64,000 bases of DNA, from assembly GCA_949825025.1 (NCBI GenBank), contig OX463778.1:19684196-19748195 (forward strand), in the 5' to 3' direction. The DNA is from Siphlonurus alternatus. Lineage: Eukaryota > Arthropoda > Insecta > Ephemeroptera > Siphlonuridae. Position numbers and translations under genes: made by a program. This document shows, one piece after another, positions 1-13,882 of this stretch (position 1 is its first letter; each line of letters begins with the position of its first letter). The notes beneath the pieces were generated by a model, which searched no databases, was not told where the DNA came from, and saw nothing but the letters and a program-made list of their open reading frames with translations.

Positions 1-1339
1 TACGAGTATTTTGTGGGAGCTGCTAGTTAAGTATTACCTCAAACCAAACCCTTGGTAAGTGGTATTACACGTTTAATAGAGTATCAAATTGAGTGAATTT
101 TAAAGTCTACTTAAATATTGTTGTTAAAGTACTTTAATGGCAATATCCTTCATTCTCTTCTTCTTCTTCTTGATCCGTTTCTGAGAATAGCCCGAACAGG
201 CATGCACCCAATACTAGTTTTATTGTTCTTGTAATTAACTAATTAAAGTTAAGGAGGGGCTTGTAAAGGAGCTATCCTTCATTATCGGAACTTCCCTTAA
301 ACGCAAATTATTGACGCCACAGACACCTACCAATGAAAGGGCTTTTCCAGGTGGTCAAACTTTCCAACAATGTTAAAAGAAATGCGCGAACAAAGTTTAG
401 ATTTTTTCTGATTTATTATCTTAAAAGGACAAATGAACTTTTATACTAATGTCAATAAAGTTATAGTTTTCTATCTTGCTTCATTTATAACAACCTGAAC
501 TGGATTACGTTTTATTATAACTTTTTGTAAGTCCGTATGTAGCGTAATTTCTTGAAAGTATTAAAAAAATAGGCAGGTTGTCAATTTATGTCTCATATAA
601 TATTAAAAAAATCAGTTTTTTTATAGAAAAATTATATCTAATAGGTGCAGATGGTACAGTACAAGAAATAATGTTAGTAAAAAAAAAATTGTTAGCAGAT
701 CTTCAGATTTATCTTACTTGTTTTAAAAGTTCAATTAATCAAGAAATAATTTATTAAACCAATTTACTGTCACTCCAAAATATAAAAATTCTTGTTGAAC
801 TGAACATTTTCAATGTTATATTTTATAGCAACATTTATACTTTATTAATCATAACATCATATAAAATTCAAAATAAAGTTTATTTTGATTGCGAATTTAA
901 TCCATGATGAAGTAATTTAATAGCATGTTAGTCGAGATATAAGTATTATTACTACTTCTAAAGTTAAATGCATTCTCATCAAGAATCATTGTTATCTTCT
1001 CCACTGAAAATGTGACAAAGCGCCTCCGGAGGTGACGACGATTCTCGTTAATGTACACCCGCCAATCAGGTCGCATTGTACGTCCTTTAATGTCCTCTCA
1101 GCTTCATCATCGTTTTACCGTCTTCTTCAAATGACGACAAAAAGAAATCGTAATTACTTTTAGAAATGAGATTTTTTTTTATTAAGTCACTTGCACACTA
1201 TCGCTTTGCTTGATCATCTTGATGTGAGTTTGTTCAACATAAAAAATTTACTCTGCAAGATTTAATTTAAGACCCTGCTAGATATGTAACTCGGTCGGTT
1301 TAGATGCTGAGGTGAGATATTACTATTTATTGTAATAGA

Positions 1340-1660
1340 GGGCATCCAAAATTTTCGAAAATCTTGGGAACAAAAATCTTGAGGTTACCGACTTATGCCA
1401 CGCTGATTTTTTTTTTTTTTTTTTTGTTTTTTTTTTGTTTTTTTTTTTTTGCAGATTTTTCCAAGTACGGGATCATATATTCAATCATTAAGTACAGCCC
1501 CTGGAGGCGACCTTCGGTCCTTAATGAAAGGATAGGGCTTTTTGCTCCAAATGGGCTTGTCTGCAGTGCTTTCTATAAATATTTTAAAGATTTAAACTGA
1601 AAAAAGAAAAAAAAAAAATTGAGTAGGTATTCATTTCTGCAATAAAAAAAAGCCACGTAG
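1340..1660. repeat. Degenerate hairpin element, CRE-hairpin family
   Basis: It contains a T-run followed by GCAG, a CTGGAGGCG core with a GGTCCTTAATGAAAGGATAG segment, and a right end ATTCATTTCTGCAATAAAAA. The same right end and core occur in the better-preserved hairpins at 17529-17847 and 27005-27337. The arms are eroded, so this is an old copy. Confidence 0.5.
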
Positions 1661-4291
1661 ATTATCAATTGTGTCTTATTCTATAATAGTTCTAAGCAGC
1701 TCTTCCTTCATTTTCAAGCAGCCTTATAATTTATATTATTGACCTGCTTATAATGAATGTAAACCTCTTTGAAAATAGAAAAAATATTTATATTTAGTAC
1801 TACTCTCAATTGTTTGTACGCTGAAATTAGTGCTACTCTATGTCATGAATTTAATCGATACTTGAGAAAAAAAGGGGAAAAAATATGTTTTTTTTTTTAT
1901 CAATATAAATGAAATAAAAGTGAAAGGGTATAAAAGCAGGTTTAATAATATAGAATTCCATCCATATGTCTAGATCCATTTCTCAAGTGCTGAGCAAGCA
2001 CGCTGAGAAAAAAAAAAAAAAAAAAAAAGAGCGTCGTATTTACTGGATGGATTTTCTCTTGCAGCAGTAATGTGTACCAAGCAAGTTCCATGTTATTTTA
2101 AGAAACCCATTTCTCTGCACTGAGCCATTCGATCATTCCTTCAGATATCCTTGCGGCTCCATCCATCACCTAGCTGACAGATGGTTTTACCCGCGAGATT
2201 GCTCGGACTCTCATTAAGTCAGAAAACGTCTTAATTACACCATTGGATTAAACACTAGTGGCTTTCCTTACGATCAATATAAACAAAATTATAGCAAAGT
2301 ATTCAAGTGTTTCAAGATACTCACATTAATTCACACTGAATTATTCATTTTATAGTAGATACTACTTCTATCAATTAAATTTCAACAAACAAATTTGAAA
2401 CAACCTAAATGCCATTTTTTCACACTGTATTAATAAATTTATTGCAGTTGTAGAAACTAGAAAGTCATGTTACTCTAAACTATTTAGAACTGGAATGAAT
2501 TAAACATAATAATAATTAGGGAATTACTATCTGATTTCAGACATATATGGTATCCCTAATTCACATTGAAATTTGTTGTTAATTATATTGTCTGATTCAA
2601 AACTTAAAAAAAAAATACATACAAATATTGCATATAAAAAAAAATACACACAAATATTGCAAATACAGTTACCACTTTCAAAAAAACTGACAAATTCAAA
2701 GCAACACAATATTTTTATTTCTTGTGTATCAACAGAGTTACTATGAAGTATAAAAAAACACAATTTCTATAAGCTTTTTATTGTGTATATAAAAAAAATT
2801 ATGTAGTGTTTTCAAGCAGAAGTTTTCAAAAAAGTTAATTCTTTTCATTTGTTGACTAAAATTGCTATTATTTTGCAACTAAAATTAATAATAACTGTGC
2901 ATGTTGTTTAAATATTGCTGTTTGGATAAATTTGCTCATACATAATAAATCAGCAACATTATGAGTTAATATAAATATTATGCTTACCACAGTGTCCTAC
3001 TTTCTGTTGTATTAATGCAAGCATATACATAGATTTCAATATTGATAGACTACATTATAATACGCTACAGTAAATATAAAATACATCATAATTAATCAAA
3101 TGTACCATAAAGCAATATTGAGGTACATTATATAAAATCATATTTATCATAATTATTATTTTAACAAAATATTTTAATTCTCATGCTTTTTTACACTATA
3201 CTAAAAATACAGTATAAACAACTTAGAAAGGAGCTTTCAAGAGTAATTATTATATATTGAAATTAATAAAAAAAAAGTGCTTTGAGAAGATCGAGTTTCA
3301 TTTTCAAATCCATTCTCACCTATAATGTTTTTTGTTATGTTGATGAGTATAATTATTATGATGGCTTAAAAAAAAGTGAAGAAATTTTCAAAAGAAACTC
3401 CTCCAATAATTTTTTTAACATATTTCCCAGAAAATATGGATATTTATTACATGCATCTCACTATCATATACAACTTTTTTTTTTTTTTTTTTACTTAACA
3501 ATGGTCAGTATCCATCAGAAAAATTATATAGTCGCCATGTTCGTTTGCTAATTTTGACTCCTGCTACAACCACCGCACATTGGCGCGCAACCCTTCTGCG
3601 CTCGTTTTTTCGGCTCAAAGTCAAAACACTACTACCGCGAAATTCTTTAGATGCTCTTTAATTAAACTGACCCAAGGCAAATAATAAAATTTTTATAGCA
3701 GCAAACGTAAAAGGTTAGTGCCAATACGTAATTTTAAATTTGCAAACATAACTTATTTAGAGGGTTAACAATAAGCGATCGAAAAATTGCTCCTTATAGG
3801 ATCTTACGTGCGCTCAATCTTTTTTTGTAAGTAAATAGGAGGACAAAGGATTGGTGATGTTATCATGGATGCTGACCATTAAATAACATTGCAAGCTGCT
3901 CAACAACAAGACAACAATAAGTGATTATTTTTACGCGGGTCATTTCAGTCATATATTATAGTATACAAATTAATGACTATTAGTAATTAATCGAATACAC
4001 TGCCATTGAGTGTACTAATTCCAAAATGCCCTTCTTCAGATGTCAAGAAGGTTTATTCTTCACTTACTTGTTAGTAAATAAAATATTTTTTGAAAATAAA
4101 TGAGCTTCATTTTTATCAGATGACTGAAGATGTTTTCATTGAAGTAGAAGTTAAGAAAGTCGTCTTTTGAATACTAATTACGACATAATTTACTAATTTG
4201 CACGTTTCGTGCTGGCATAAATTGAGACAAGGTTTTCCTCTTTATCATTATTTAGCTGCGGGGCACGCACAAATAAATACATTCTCGAATA

Positions 4292-4478
4292 AAGGTGCTT
4301 TTCCATGGAGCGATGTCGAGCGGATCTTGGCGGGGCGAAAAAAGCGCACTTGCTTCAATTTCATACGGCGGCCATGTTGGCGATAAAGTTGCTCCCCGCA
4401 AGACGAGGAAATCCTGAGCCTTTGATTGGCTGCGGCATGCGATTTTCTCGCTTTCCCCGCTCCATGGAAATGCACCTT
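4292..4478. mobile_element. MITE-like hairpin, AAGGTGC(T)TTTCCATGGAGCG family
   Basis: The left end AAGGTGCTTTTCCATGGAGCG is mirrored at the right as CGCTCCATGGAAATGCACCTT, with TA on both outer sides. The internal GGCGGGGCGAAAAAAGCGCA segment recurs at 14377-14607. No transposase is encoded, so this is a non-autonomous element. Confidence 0.7.
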
Positions 4479-4854
4479 TATACGAAGTTTATTATTTTTT
4501 AATTTTTTTTTTTTCAAATCTGGTTTAACCAATTTTGTTATGTTATTATAAATTCCATGAAGTTATAAAATGTTTTTTTCTTTTTTTTTTTTTTCCTTGC
4601 CTTCAATTTCTCATATTTTGTGTAATTTAAAACCTAGCTTTCAAAAATTTACAAATTATTTATATTTTCGTAAACTCTCTACATTACAATAATATCCTTT
4701 AATCTTTTTGTAAAAAAAATATTATAAAATAATCTAAAAAATAAATAAATAATCAGTAATGTCTTGCTTTTATGGAAATTTGAATTCTAATTCTAAATTC
4801 TAGCTTTGTAATTAAATTATGTTGGTTAAAAAACGATTTTGTGATACCTTTCAA

Positions 4855-5150
4855 ACCTGGGTGGTGGGTGGCCGTATTCTAGCAATCCACGTAACGTTTG
4901 CCTAGTTGTGACTGAGAAAACCATGTAAATTTCAACCAGGATGCTATCAGTCCAATCACCTCCTAGATTGGTGGGTTCGGTGGCTGGGATCGAACACACG
5001 AGTCAGATGCGTTATACTGCGTCAAGTGGTTGATTACAGCAAGTACTTGAGAAACAAGAAAGCTCTTTGTTGTAGACAGGCTGTGCTCGGTGCTTCCCCC
5101 CTCCTCCGTACCTAGGCAACTTGCTCGAGGCTGACACACACGCACAACGC
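4855..5150 (-). repeat. tRNA-derived SINE-like segment
   Basis: On the minus strand a box-B-like GTTCGATCCC follows TAACGCATCTGACTCGTGT, the order found in the 5' head of tRNA-derived SINEs. A box-A-like stretch is weaker. A non-tRNA body follows on the same strand. It is too diverged to be a functional tRNA, and SINE status is inferred from layout alone. Confidence 0.45.
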
Positions 5151-6063
5151 CGCTCGCTTAATTCTAACGTGATTGCCTCCCGAGACTTTCAAGCCAGAGG
5201 CACATAGCGTGTACACACAAGAAAAGCGTGTCGTCTAAATTCATGTAAGAACCACAGTACGATAAGATAAAGTAGCTTAAAAATAAAAGATAATATTTTA
5301 AATAAGAAAAATTGTATTTATGGTAAAGTCCAAGTAATTAATTTTATAACATGTAAAATAATTATGTATAATTTATATTTAAAGAAAGATCAAATAACAT
5401 TATAAGGAATATAAGGTAAAATAATGAACACTTCAACTTTCAAATTAATACTCTATAAAATGTAAAACATAAATATAACATATCATTTTTAATATACAGT
5501 ATAATATGTATTTACTAGATTCTCTACGTATAGAATTTTATATGAATAGAAGCGTGTTTGGATGGGCGTATCTAAGCTTTATACAAATGCCATTCATACA
5601 TTAAGCAGCATTCACTTCAAAATTAAAACTGCCCTCAAAGGTATTACAAAGGTATCATGTTGTCAATAGCTTTTATATAAACTTCAAAGCGGGTGCCTTT
5701 AAAATGTCAAAATGTGTACTCGAAATGAAATGAATGGCCAGTGTGTCTGAAATTAAGTAAGCCATGCATGTGACTTAAAACAAAGAAATTTAAAGAGGCA
5801 ATTTTTATTTTTGTTTATAATATACATTTGAACAGTAGGACTTCTCATTGTCGCTACTATAATATGATGTGCTATGCTAATTCATAAACCCTACATAAAT
5901 AGTTAAGTACACACTTTCAGTATATACTTATACAACACTTTGGAACAGCTCAAACTTTACCCTCAATTATTGGAATGCAAGTAAAAGAGATAATTTTTGT
6001 AATATTAGGGAAGGTAAAAGAATAGAATCCTTCCTCCAACAAAAATTCACCAAGTGAACATAT

Positions 6064-6207
6064 TGGGCGCGATTCACTAAGCATGCAGTTAACCAGGTTT
6101 CTAACCACGTTTAACTATACCTGTTTTACGTGTTAAACCACCTAGTTAAACGTTGTTAAGCTAACCGTGGTTAGAAACCTAGCTAACTGCTTCGTGAATC
6201 GCACCCA
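6064..6207. mobile_element. Small MITE-like inverted repeat
   Basis: Ends TGGGCGCGATTCAC and GTGAATCGCACCCA form terminal inverted repeats of about 14 bp. Internal GGTTTCTAACCACG and CGTGGTTAGAAACC pair further, so the whole 144 bp folds into a hairpin. It has no coding capacity. Confidence 0.7.
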
Positions 6208-6254
6208 TTATAGTCAACGTAGATATTGCTGTCGTTATTTAAATAAATTGATTT

Positions 6255-6468
6255 ATAGTCAAAGTTATGTAATGTTCCTTCCGGAAATAATAGGAAGTGA
6301 GAGGTTTCTGGTCATCTTGTTCATGTCTGAGTATTGAAAATTTGCATACTATTTAGTATATCTTCTTACGATCCTGTAGCCAAGAGTTCAAAATGCAACA
6401 AATTTTAAGGCTAGAAACCTCTTACTTACGGGTACTTCCAGCGGGAATATAAAATTAATTTGACTTTA
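6255..6468. mobile_element. MITE-like element, TTCCGG family (copy 1)
   Basis: Its outer ends are ATAGTCAAAGTT and AATTTGACTTTAT, and its inner arms are GGAAGTGAGAGGTTTCTGGTC and CTAGAAACCTCTTACTT. The same architecture and many of the same words occur at 8670-8875, which identifies a dispersed family. Confidence 0.6.
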
Positions 6469-6932
6469 TGTTATGTTGATAGTAATATTATTTTTATATG
6501 AAGGTTTTTGTTTTGACTTGTATAAGAAAGTATTCTTACGTTTTTAAAGTATTTTGATAGTGCATGTAAAGGTAAAAATAAAATTTTAAATTAAGTTAAT
6601 CATTTTTGTGGCGTGCTTCTAAGGACAGGAGAAGGTAAAGAGACACCAAATACCTGTCCTGTGCTTGCGTGATCTGTCGCAGCAACCATGTGGGGGAGAG
6701 GATAGTAATTAGTATATTGTTAGGCACATGCGTAATATTTTAAAGAAAAACACAAATACATTAAAAATTTGTTATTCCGTAAAGTCAAGGGACCCAGGAA
6801 ACCCTATACCACGCAATGCTAATTATTTTTGACGGGACCACAATATCCTTTACTCAAAATAGAGTTTTACCTAACAACAAGTTGCGTAATAACGAGTTGT
6901 TACTGTAGATTGCGACTACAGGTATATAATAT

Positions 6933-7236
6933 ACACACTAAATTATTAGATGCTGAATTGGTTTCAGTACTTGATGTCAGTACAAAATTGCTCCAGTTTC
7001 GTCTTACATCCAGCACTTTTGACCTATAAAACACTTAATCCAAGTACAAATTTGGCACTGAAAAAAGAGAGTCAATTTTGGTACTTTTTTTTACTCTTTT
7101 TTCAGTACCAAATTTGTACTTAGATTAAGTGTTTTATAGGTCAAAAGTGCTGGATTTAAGACGAAACTGGAGCAATTTTGTACTGACTTGAATTAAAGTA
7201 CTGAAACCAATTCAGCATCTAAAAATTTAGTGTGTT
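6933..7236. mobile_element. Long perfect-type hairpin (about 300 bp)
   Basis: The left arm (ACACTAAATTATTAGATGC onward) is mirrored almost base for base by the right arm ending GCATCTAAAAATTTAGTGT. The arms are about 140 bp with a short TTTTGGTACTTTT-containing loop. Non-autonomous foldback element without coding capacity. Confidence 0.8.
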
Positions 7237-8454
7237 ATAGTGTACACCATTCTGTGATTTACGATAAGACCTGTTTTGTTGTGCGTGTTTCCATTAATTC
7301 CATAATTATCTCAAGTAATTGCATCTCCTCATGCGCCTGTTGCCATTCTTACCAAATCAGTGAGGGTACACATTTAGGATGTCTTTAAGTTAACTTGGAG
7401 TGAAAGATAGGATATTATAAGCATGCTCGTAATTTCAGCCATAATATTTATGAGTTTAATTATAAAATATTTCCCCTATGTTATGTTTAATTACATTTAG
7501 TTTCCATATTTAAGTAAATTAATTACCTGCAAATATAATCTGGATATTATTTCATTATTTTTTTTTTGTCATAATCGTCTTGTTTTTGTTTTAACTAAAA
7601 AGCAACTTGCTTCACATAATGATATACAATATTGATTTCCTACAAGAAATGTTCCCACAGTAAACTTTGTGAGGTTTCAAACTTGCAACAATGGTGGATT
7701 TAGCAAGAAAATTTCAAAGTAAAACTTATAAAAAAAAAATACATTTTTTATTAATTCTACACAACAAAAGAAATTTTTTGTGTCTTCAACTAAAAAAAAA
7801 AAAAATACGGTAGCTATTGACAAATATATACTGTATATAGCTCTATATTGGCAAGTAATTCTACCAACATGATGCTGAATCAAACTGAAAAGTTGTATCT
7901 CCTCAACATTTTAAAAGGAAATTTCATTATATTCTGTCTATTGAACAAAATATACTGTAGAGTACACAAAAGAGGTAAAAATAATCTCCAAAGTATTGTA
8001 TAGTGGATATTTACCGGTAAGCCATGCAAAATATGGTATAAGTCGTTATAGAAATCGTTTACGTATGATTATGACATGTCTTATAGAATTCGTAATGTTT
8101 TATTAAGAATTGTATTTAATATTTGTACAACTTTACCTTCAATACAAATAATTTAAATTTCATTATAAATTACTGAGAACCACAATATGTATATTATAAA
8201 ATTCTGAGAAATTAAACCAGTTATGCAATAAAATATAATACGTGTATATATTAAGAATAATTAATGTATTAATGAAGACCTAAGTGTACCAACAAGTATA
8301 TTCAAAGAGCTTACATTACACTATAAAATCTCTGGTATACTTTAACTTTCTATATGATATATTGGAAAGGTTTCATCTCCCCTATAACTGAACCCACCTC
8401 TGTGAAATGTCAACTAGTCGTAGATAAGAGACTTGAAGTGTGATGTGTTTGCAG

Positions 8455-8630
8455 GGCGGCCTGTGGTGTACCCGATACGTCGCAACCTGACCGCTGTGGG
8501 CGGAAGCCAGCTGTCCCTCTCAGTGGAGTACTGCGCCAACCCCGAGGCTTCGCACGCCTTCTGGCTCACGGAGAGCGTGGTCCTGAGGCCTGGCCAGGAG
8601 GGAGGCGGCTACATCGCGCAGAATATCACG
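8455..8630 (+). CDS. Immunoglobulin-superfamily surface protein, internal exon
   Basis: The exon starts after a TTTGCAG acceptor and ends before a GTGAGG donor. It opens in phase 2 and closes in phase 0, giving 58 whole codons. The peptide contains SLSVEYC, an Ig B-strand with its cysteine, then FWLTESV (C strand with tryptophan), RPGQEGGGYIAQNIT and an N-glycosylation site. This fits the first half of an Ig domain facing the extracellular space. GC content is far above that of the flanks, as expected for an exon in AT-rich DNA. The domain continues in the exon at 23641. Earlier exons are not in the window, so the full protein cannot be named. Confidence 0.8.
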
Positions 8631-8669
8631 GTGAGGATCCTAAAGGAGGGTTTACATGTTACTTGACTT

Positions 8670-8875
8670 ACAGTCAAATTAATTTCATTTTCCTACCAGA
8701 AGTAGCCGGAAGTGAGAGATTTCTGACCTTCCTATTTGTATTTGCATTTTGAAATTTTGGCTACAGGTTTGTAAAGAAGAGTAAAAATTTTCAAGACTGA
8801 GATTTGAACAAGACGACCAGAAACCTGTCACTTCCGGCTACTTCCGGTGGGAATATCACATAAATTTAACTGTAG
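8670..8875. mobile_element. MITE-like element, TTCCGG family (copy 2)
   Basis: The terminal inverted repeats are TACAGTCAAATT and AATTTAACTGTA. Inner GGAAGTGAGAGATTTCTG pairs with CAGAAACCTGTCACTTCC. It lies 40 bp into the Ig-gene intron, right after the exon donor, and is the better-preserved of two copies. Confidence 0.7.
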
Positions 8876-10659
8876 TACTATCGAGATACTCATGTTCACT
8901 TCAATTCGGTACAACAAGCGATATCGCTTTAAAAAAAATCGAGGTAGCAACATGCACAGAGATGTTCGCGCAGTTCGCGGTATAGGATTTCAAAGTAATT
9001 GCGATGTGTTTAAATTTTAATACAGCTTTACAATGGCGTCAAATGACCCGAGGTTAATTATTTTAGAACATTTTTCATATGATTCTATATAATTATGTTG
9101 CTTAGTGACATTGCCTCGTTTCATGCAGTATTGATAAAAATTTCAAACGTGTGATTTTCATACAGGGCGCTACGCTCTCAAAGAACGTTCATATTATGTA
9201 TTTTATTAAAATTTTATGCAAGGATAAAACATTGAGAAAGATGAGCTTTTGTTTTTTTGGTTCTTAAAAAAGAGATGGAAAAGCTGGATTTCAATAAAAA
9301 GATCTGTAAACATCTTGCTATGAAATAATAAATAGCAATATTTTGCGTTTTTGCAATACGTTTAACAACGTACAAGTCTACAATTTTACACCACGCCACT
9401 CTAAAAAAATCTCCAATTTAACTTCACTTCAATATTTGTGTTTTTCCTGTATGTACATAGTTATTTAATGCAGGCAAAAAAATATTGGAATGTCTTCTTA
9501 ATGATCGATGCAGCAATAGCTTTAATCTAAGTAAGCACTTCAGTGCTAACAAAGCCAGTCTGATTATTAATAGCAGTATTCCTTTCGTCTTGTACTTGAA
9601 CGCCTGAAGGTATGCAAATTGTCGGGCACACTCAAGATGGAAAAATGTGTAATTAAATTAAACAAGTTTCATTAAAGTGAAGAAAGAAAATCTTTCGAAC
9701 TTCTTTCTCCCTTCATTCTTATAATGGAATCTGAAATCAGATATTATTGCTATTTGTTTTTTTATACAAATATACGAGACTTTTTTGGATCAATAACGTA
9801 AAACTAAAAATATGCCCAATAATTATGGGTTATTAACTACATAACTGTATATACTGTAAATATGTTGTGTTAAATATTATTAATGCTATCAACCAATTAA
9901 AAATGCTAAAAATATGCTGTATTTTTGATGAACTGTATCATGGATTTTTTATAATATTTTAAATTCATATTTTATTAATTTAAATAAAAATTATATTTAA
10001 TAGTTTTAAATGTATTTAATAAATCCATGAGATAACAAATATTTTCAATTTTTTTGTTGTATTTATGTACATAAAAACTATTGGTAAAAAAACCATATAT
10101 ATCCTTTTACAAGAAATATGATCATTGTAAAGTTTAATTGAATGAAAGCGTTCTTGATAGAAGCAGTAAAAAAACAAACAAAAAAAAGAACGATGTTTTC
10201 TTTTCTGTTATAAGATCTTACGTTGTCATTACACTTGAATGAAATTGAGAAGAGAGAGAGTCAGAGGGTAGAAGTAGAAATCTTTGAGTCTCGGCTAGTA
10301 ACAAGAAAAAAGAGAGACACACAAGTAAAACAAGAAAGAAGACTGAAGCAAAAGATGCTGCTGCAGATATGGTGAAGCTGATCTTCTGTACGTTGCCGTG
10401 CTATCTCACACAAAATACGAGACGTGAACAGCATATATGCTATCTAAAGCTATATACGTATAATATAAAAGCTCCTCCTTAGATTCTAGTATACAACAAA
10501 AGCAACAGCAGCAGCACTGTGAAAGTTCAGTGTAGCTTTATTCCTTTAGGTTTAAAGTCGATGTGTGCATCCTTTGTAAAGGACCGTCCTTACAGTACGA
10601 GACCGCAGGACTGACGACACAGAAGAGCATATACTGAGGCACGTGCAATGCCTACATGA

Positions 10660-10663
10660 CTCT

Positions 10664-10750
<87 letters not shown>

Positions 10751-10767
10751 TTCTCTCTCTCTGTCTC
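10660..10767. repeat. (CT)n microsatellite
   Basis: About 100 bp of CT dinucleotides with few interruptions. It produces spurious Ser-Leu and Arg-Glu open frames on the two strands that should not be annotated as genes. Confidence 0.98.
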
Positions 10768-11482
10768 CTACTGTATTTTGGCTCCTGGCTAAATGCTATA
10801 GTACCTTCGCTTTCACCTACTTCTTCACCACCAATGCCGTCTGCTTTGCATTCCATCCCTTCTCTATAACATAAAATATATTACTATACAAGGTCGAACA
10901 TATAACAATCCCTATGTTTACATGACAGTGTTTAATACGAATCCGTTGATCCGTTCTTAAGAGGCGTCGTCAATGGATCCGTCATATGAATGTGGTGAAT
11001 GTACACCAAGATCTATCAAATTCAAAAATGTATACAGGGCTTCACTTATATATTATGATATCGACTTCATACCTTTTTTTTTTACTCCGATAGTAAAAAT
11101 TGTTTAATATCACATGCGTTATAATAAAAGATACGTTCGTGTATTTCCGTATATATTCGGTATATATTATATTAAGATAAGAAAAAAATCAGAACACGTA
11201 TTTTATAGTAAACACCAATGAATGGCGATGCTGCTTATGGTATGTTTTTTTTTTCCAGAATTGAGTGAGGCGCGGTATATATTCAGCAGTATATATGGGC
11301 TATATGTTGACTTTGTTTTCTTGCCTACCGTTATACGAGTAGATTTCCCTTGAGACAACCCGATCGCTCACTTGCGTTCTGTTCTATATTATATATAGTA
11401 TGACAAAAAAAATATCTGAACTATCTTTTTATATATGACATTTTCTGGTTTCGTATATACCATCAAATTTGATTTTATCTAA

Positions 11483-11503
11483 AAGAGAGAGAGAGAGAGA
11501 GAA
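11483..11503. repeat. Short (GA)n inside a hairpin
   Basis: A short GA run is flanked by TTATCTAAAAGAGA on the left and TCTCTTTTAGATTAAA on the right, which pair with each other, so the run sits in an imperfect hairpin. Confidence 0.8.
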
Positions 11504-13301
11504 GAAATCTCTTTTAGATTAAAGTCTATAATTTTTTTTGTCCTTTTTGATATTAGAGATTCACTTTACAACTAAAACATACTAAATAAAAAAAAATCTT
11601 GAGTTTATTGCAATAAATCTTTAAATAGCTTTTTTTTTCCAAAGAATTTTTATACTTTCAATTTCAAAGGGTTCTTCATACATCAGAAATAAAGTTGTAC
11701 AAATGTTTTATATTTTTTTTCTAGGTCAAAATTGAATTGCAAGATAAGTATGAGACACAGTGTTATTTTTAATATATTTAAAACTTTTAAGCTCCTCTTT
11801 TTTTTATAAAAAGTAGGTGAAAACTTTAATTTTTTTTATCTTCACGTTTCAACATTTTATAATAATTAATATAATTATGAAGTTCTTGAAGCATGCACAG
11901 AGTTAGTAATAATGAATGGGGCAGCACGTTTACTACTTTACTTTACCTTGTCTGATTTGTGGGAGTTGCAATTCCAAGAAATTATGCAACTTTTACAATT
12001 TGTGAGGGAGGTAAGGAGAGAACCTATGTAGTCTAGTCATGTCTACTTAACTTAAGTTCACCACTCCTCTTTCAAAAACTGCGTATCTACCATAAACAGA
12101 GCAAGGTTAAATTTTGTGCTGTCCTGAAGTGTCCCAATAAAATTATCAAAATTAATTTTTTTATTTATCTTCCAAAGACATGTCAACAAAAATACATGAA
12201 ATATTCATTCACTTTTTAATTGACTGGGGAGATTATTATAACTTTTGGAAAGAATAATACAGTGCATCTTCATAAGCCGATGTTCTATGTAAGGCCGGGG
12301 GGAACAAATCTTTATATCTATAGTATTATGGGAGTGATGTACATTATTATGATCGAAATAATGAGAATACTTTTTTACAAAAATCAATGCATGATGCCGG
12401 TAACGGCAAAATGTTCAGATGAACAAATAAACTTTTATAACTTGTTTGTGGAGATACATTTGATACATTTGCTAATAATATTCGGCTGTAAGTCATAGGG
12501 AGTATAAGTTTGTTATAGTTTATCATTGAACATTACTAAAATTTTAACTCTATTTACAATTTGCACTAGCTGATCTTGCTGTCACATAGCATTATTTTTT
12601 AGTGTTAAAAGGTGCACAATTAAATATTAAATTGTATTTGTTAATTAAATTGTTTATTATTATATTTAATTTGTAATGAATTCTGATAAAAAAAACTTTC
12701 AATTTTAGATTCTTCAAAATAAAATCATAAAATAAAATCTGAAAATTCCTTACGATCCTAATTATTATGTATTAATTGAAAGAAATTTATTTGATTTGGA
12801 ACGTTGAAGCTATGATTGCACTTATTTCATTTCGAAAAATCATTTGTTTTTTACGGATAAGTTTGATACTACACTAATTAATTTAGTAATAGTAATTAAA
12901 TTATCATAACAATATTTTTTATACCTCCATGGAGTTAAATACAGTGCAATAATATATATTTGTATTTGTAATTTAATTAATTGCAAAAGAAGTATAAAAT
13001 AATATTTCATATAATAATTGCAATAAATTCCATCCATGATATCACTGTAGAACTCAAACAGTTTTCAACTATATATATTTCATGATGTTTTAAATATTAT
13101 ATTTGTCATGTCATTTAAGAAAAAATACTGTTTATTTTGATATAGTGGCATGTATTTCACATTTTATTGATAGACTATTCGTATATACGCATGCATCATC
13201 ATATATATACACATACTATAATGTTTGGTGTGTGTTTGGTATTGTGGTCTATAATGCTGCGGTCTTTACACAATACACATCACATACAACAAATAGAGGA
13301 G

Positions 13302-13303
<2 letters not shown>

Positions 13304-13369
<66 letters not shown>
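13304..13369. repeat. (GA)n microsatellite
   Basis: About 66 bp of GA dinucleotide, followed shortly by a run of nine or more G. It accounts for all open frames called around it. Confidence 0.98.
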
Positions 13370-13371
<2 letters not shown>

Positions 13372-13882
13372 CTCTACCCTCATGAGGGGGGGGGGGAGAG
13401 AGATAGCCACACAACCCACAGAACGTTTTCCAGTAGCACCACGGAACACGCCACGTTGGTCCCCGTTGGTGCAGAATAATAGCATATATATACAGTATAT
13501 AGTGTAGCAGCATAGCCGTAGTGATGTACGTTACATATATACTCTCCCTTTCATGCACACTCATACAATATCATCCCAGAGCGGAAAAGGCAGACCCCTA
13601 CTCTAACTTAGTTTCCTTCCAACTACCAAGTCAAGTTATATACGGTACAGGTAATTCTAAATGCAGTTTAGTTTCAATTACATTTTTTGTGTCCCACTTT
13701 ATGGACATGAATAGAAGTACATTTATTGTCCTTAGCAAAACTTCCTCGCCAATAGATGGTAATAGCATCAAAGTATTTATATAATTAATATATTAAATGA
13801 ATTTGCTTCTTTTGGTGAAAAAAGTTTCCAGAGTGCTGGCTGTACATTGTCAGAAAACGTGAGAAAGGTGAAGTTATATAAA

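Larger units (their letters stand above)
1..8454. other. Upstream region without recognised exons
   Basis: AT-rich DNA without a coding exon I can support. It is either intergenic or an intron of the immunoglobulin-superfamily gene whose exons begin at 8455; upstream exons of that gene probably lie outside the window. It contains the hairpin elements, SINE-like segment and T-rich tracts listed separately. The short open frames here coincide with repeats or low-complexity sequence. Confidence 0.6.

Noticed and set aside
10590..10874. Ser-Leu and Arg-Glu repeat open frames
   Set aside because: They are translations of the (CT)n tract; the same applies at 13280-13564, 19792-20175 and 25711-26084.
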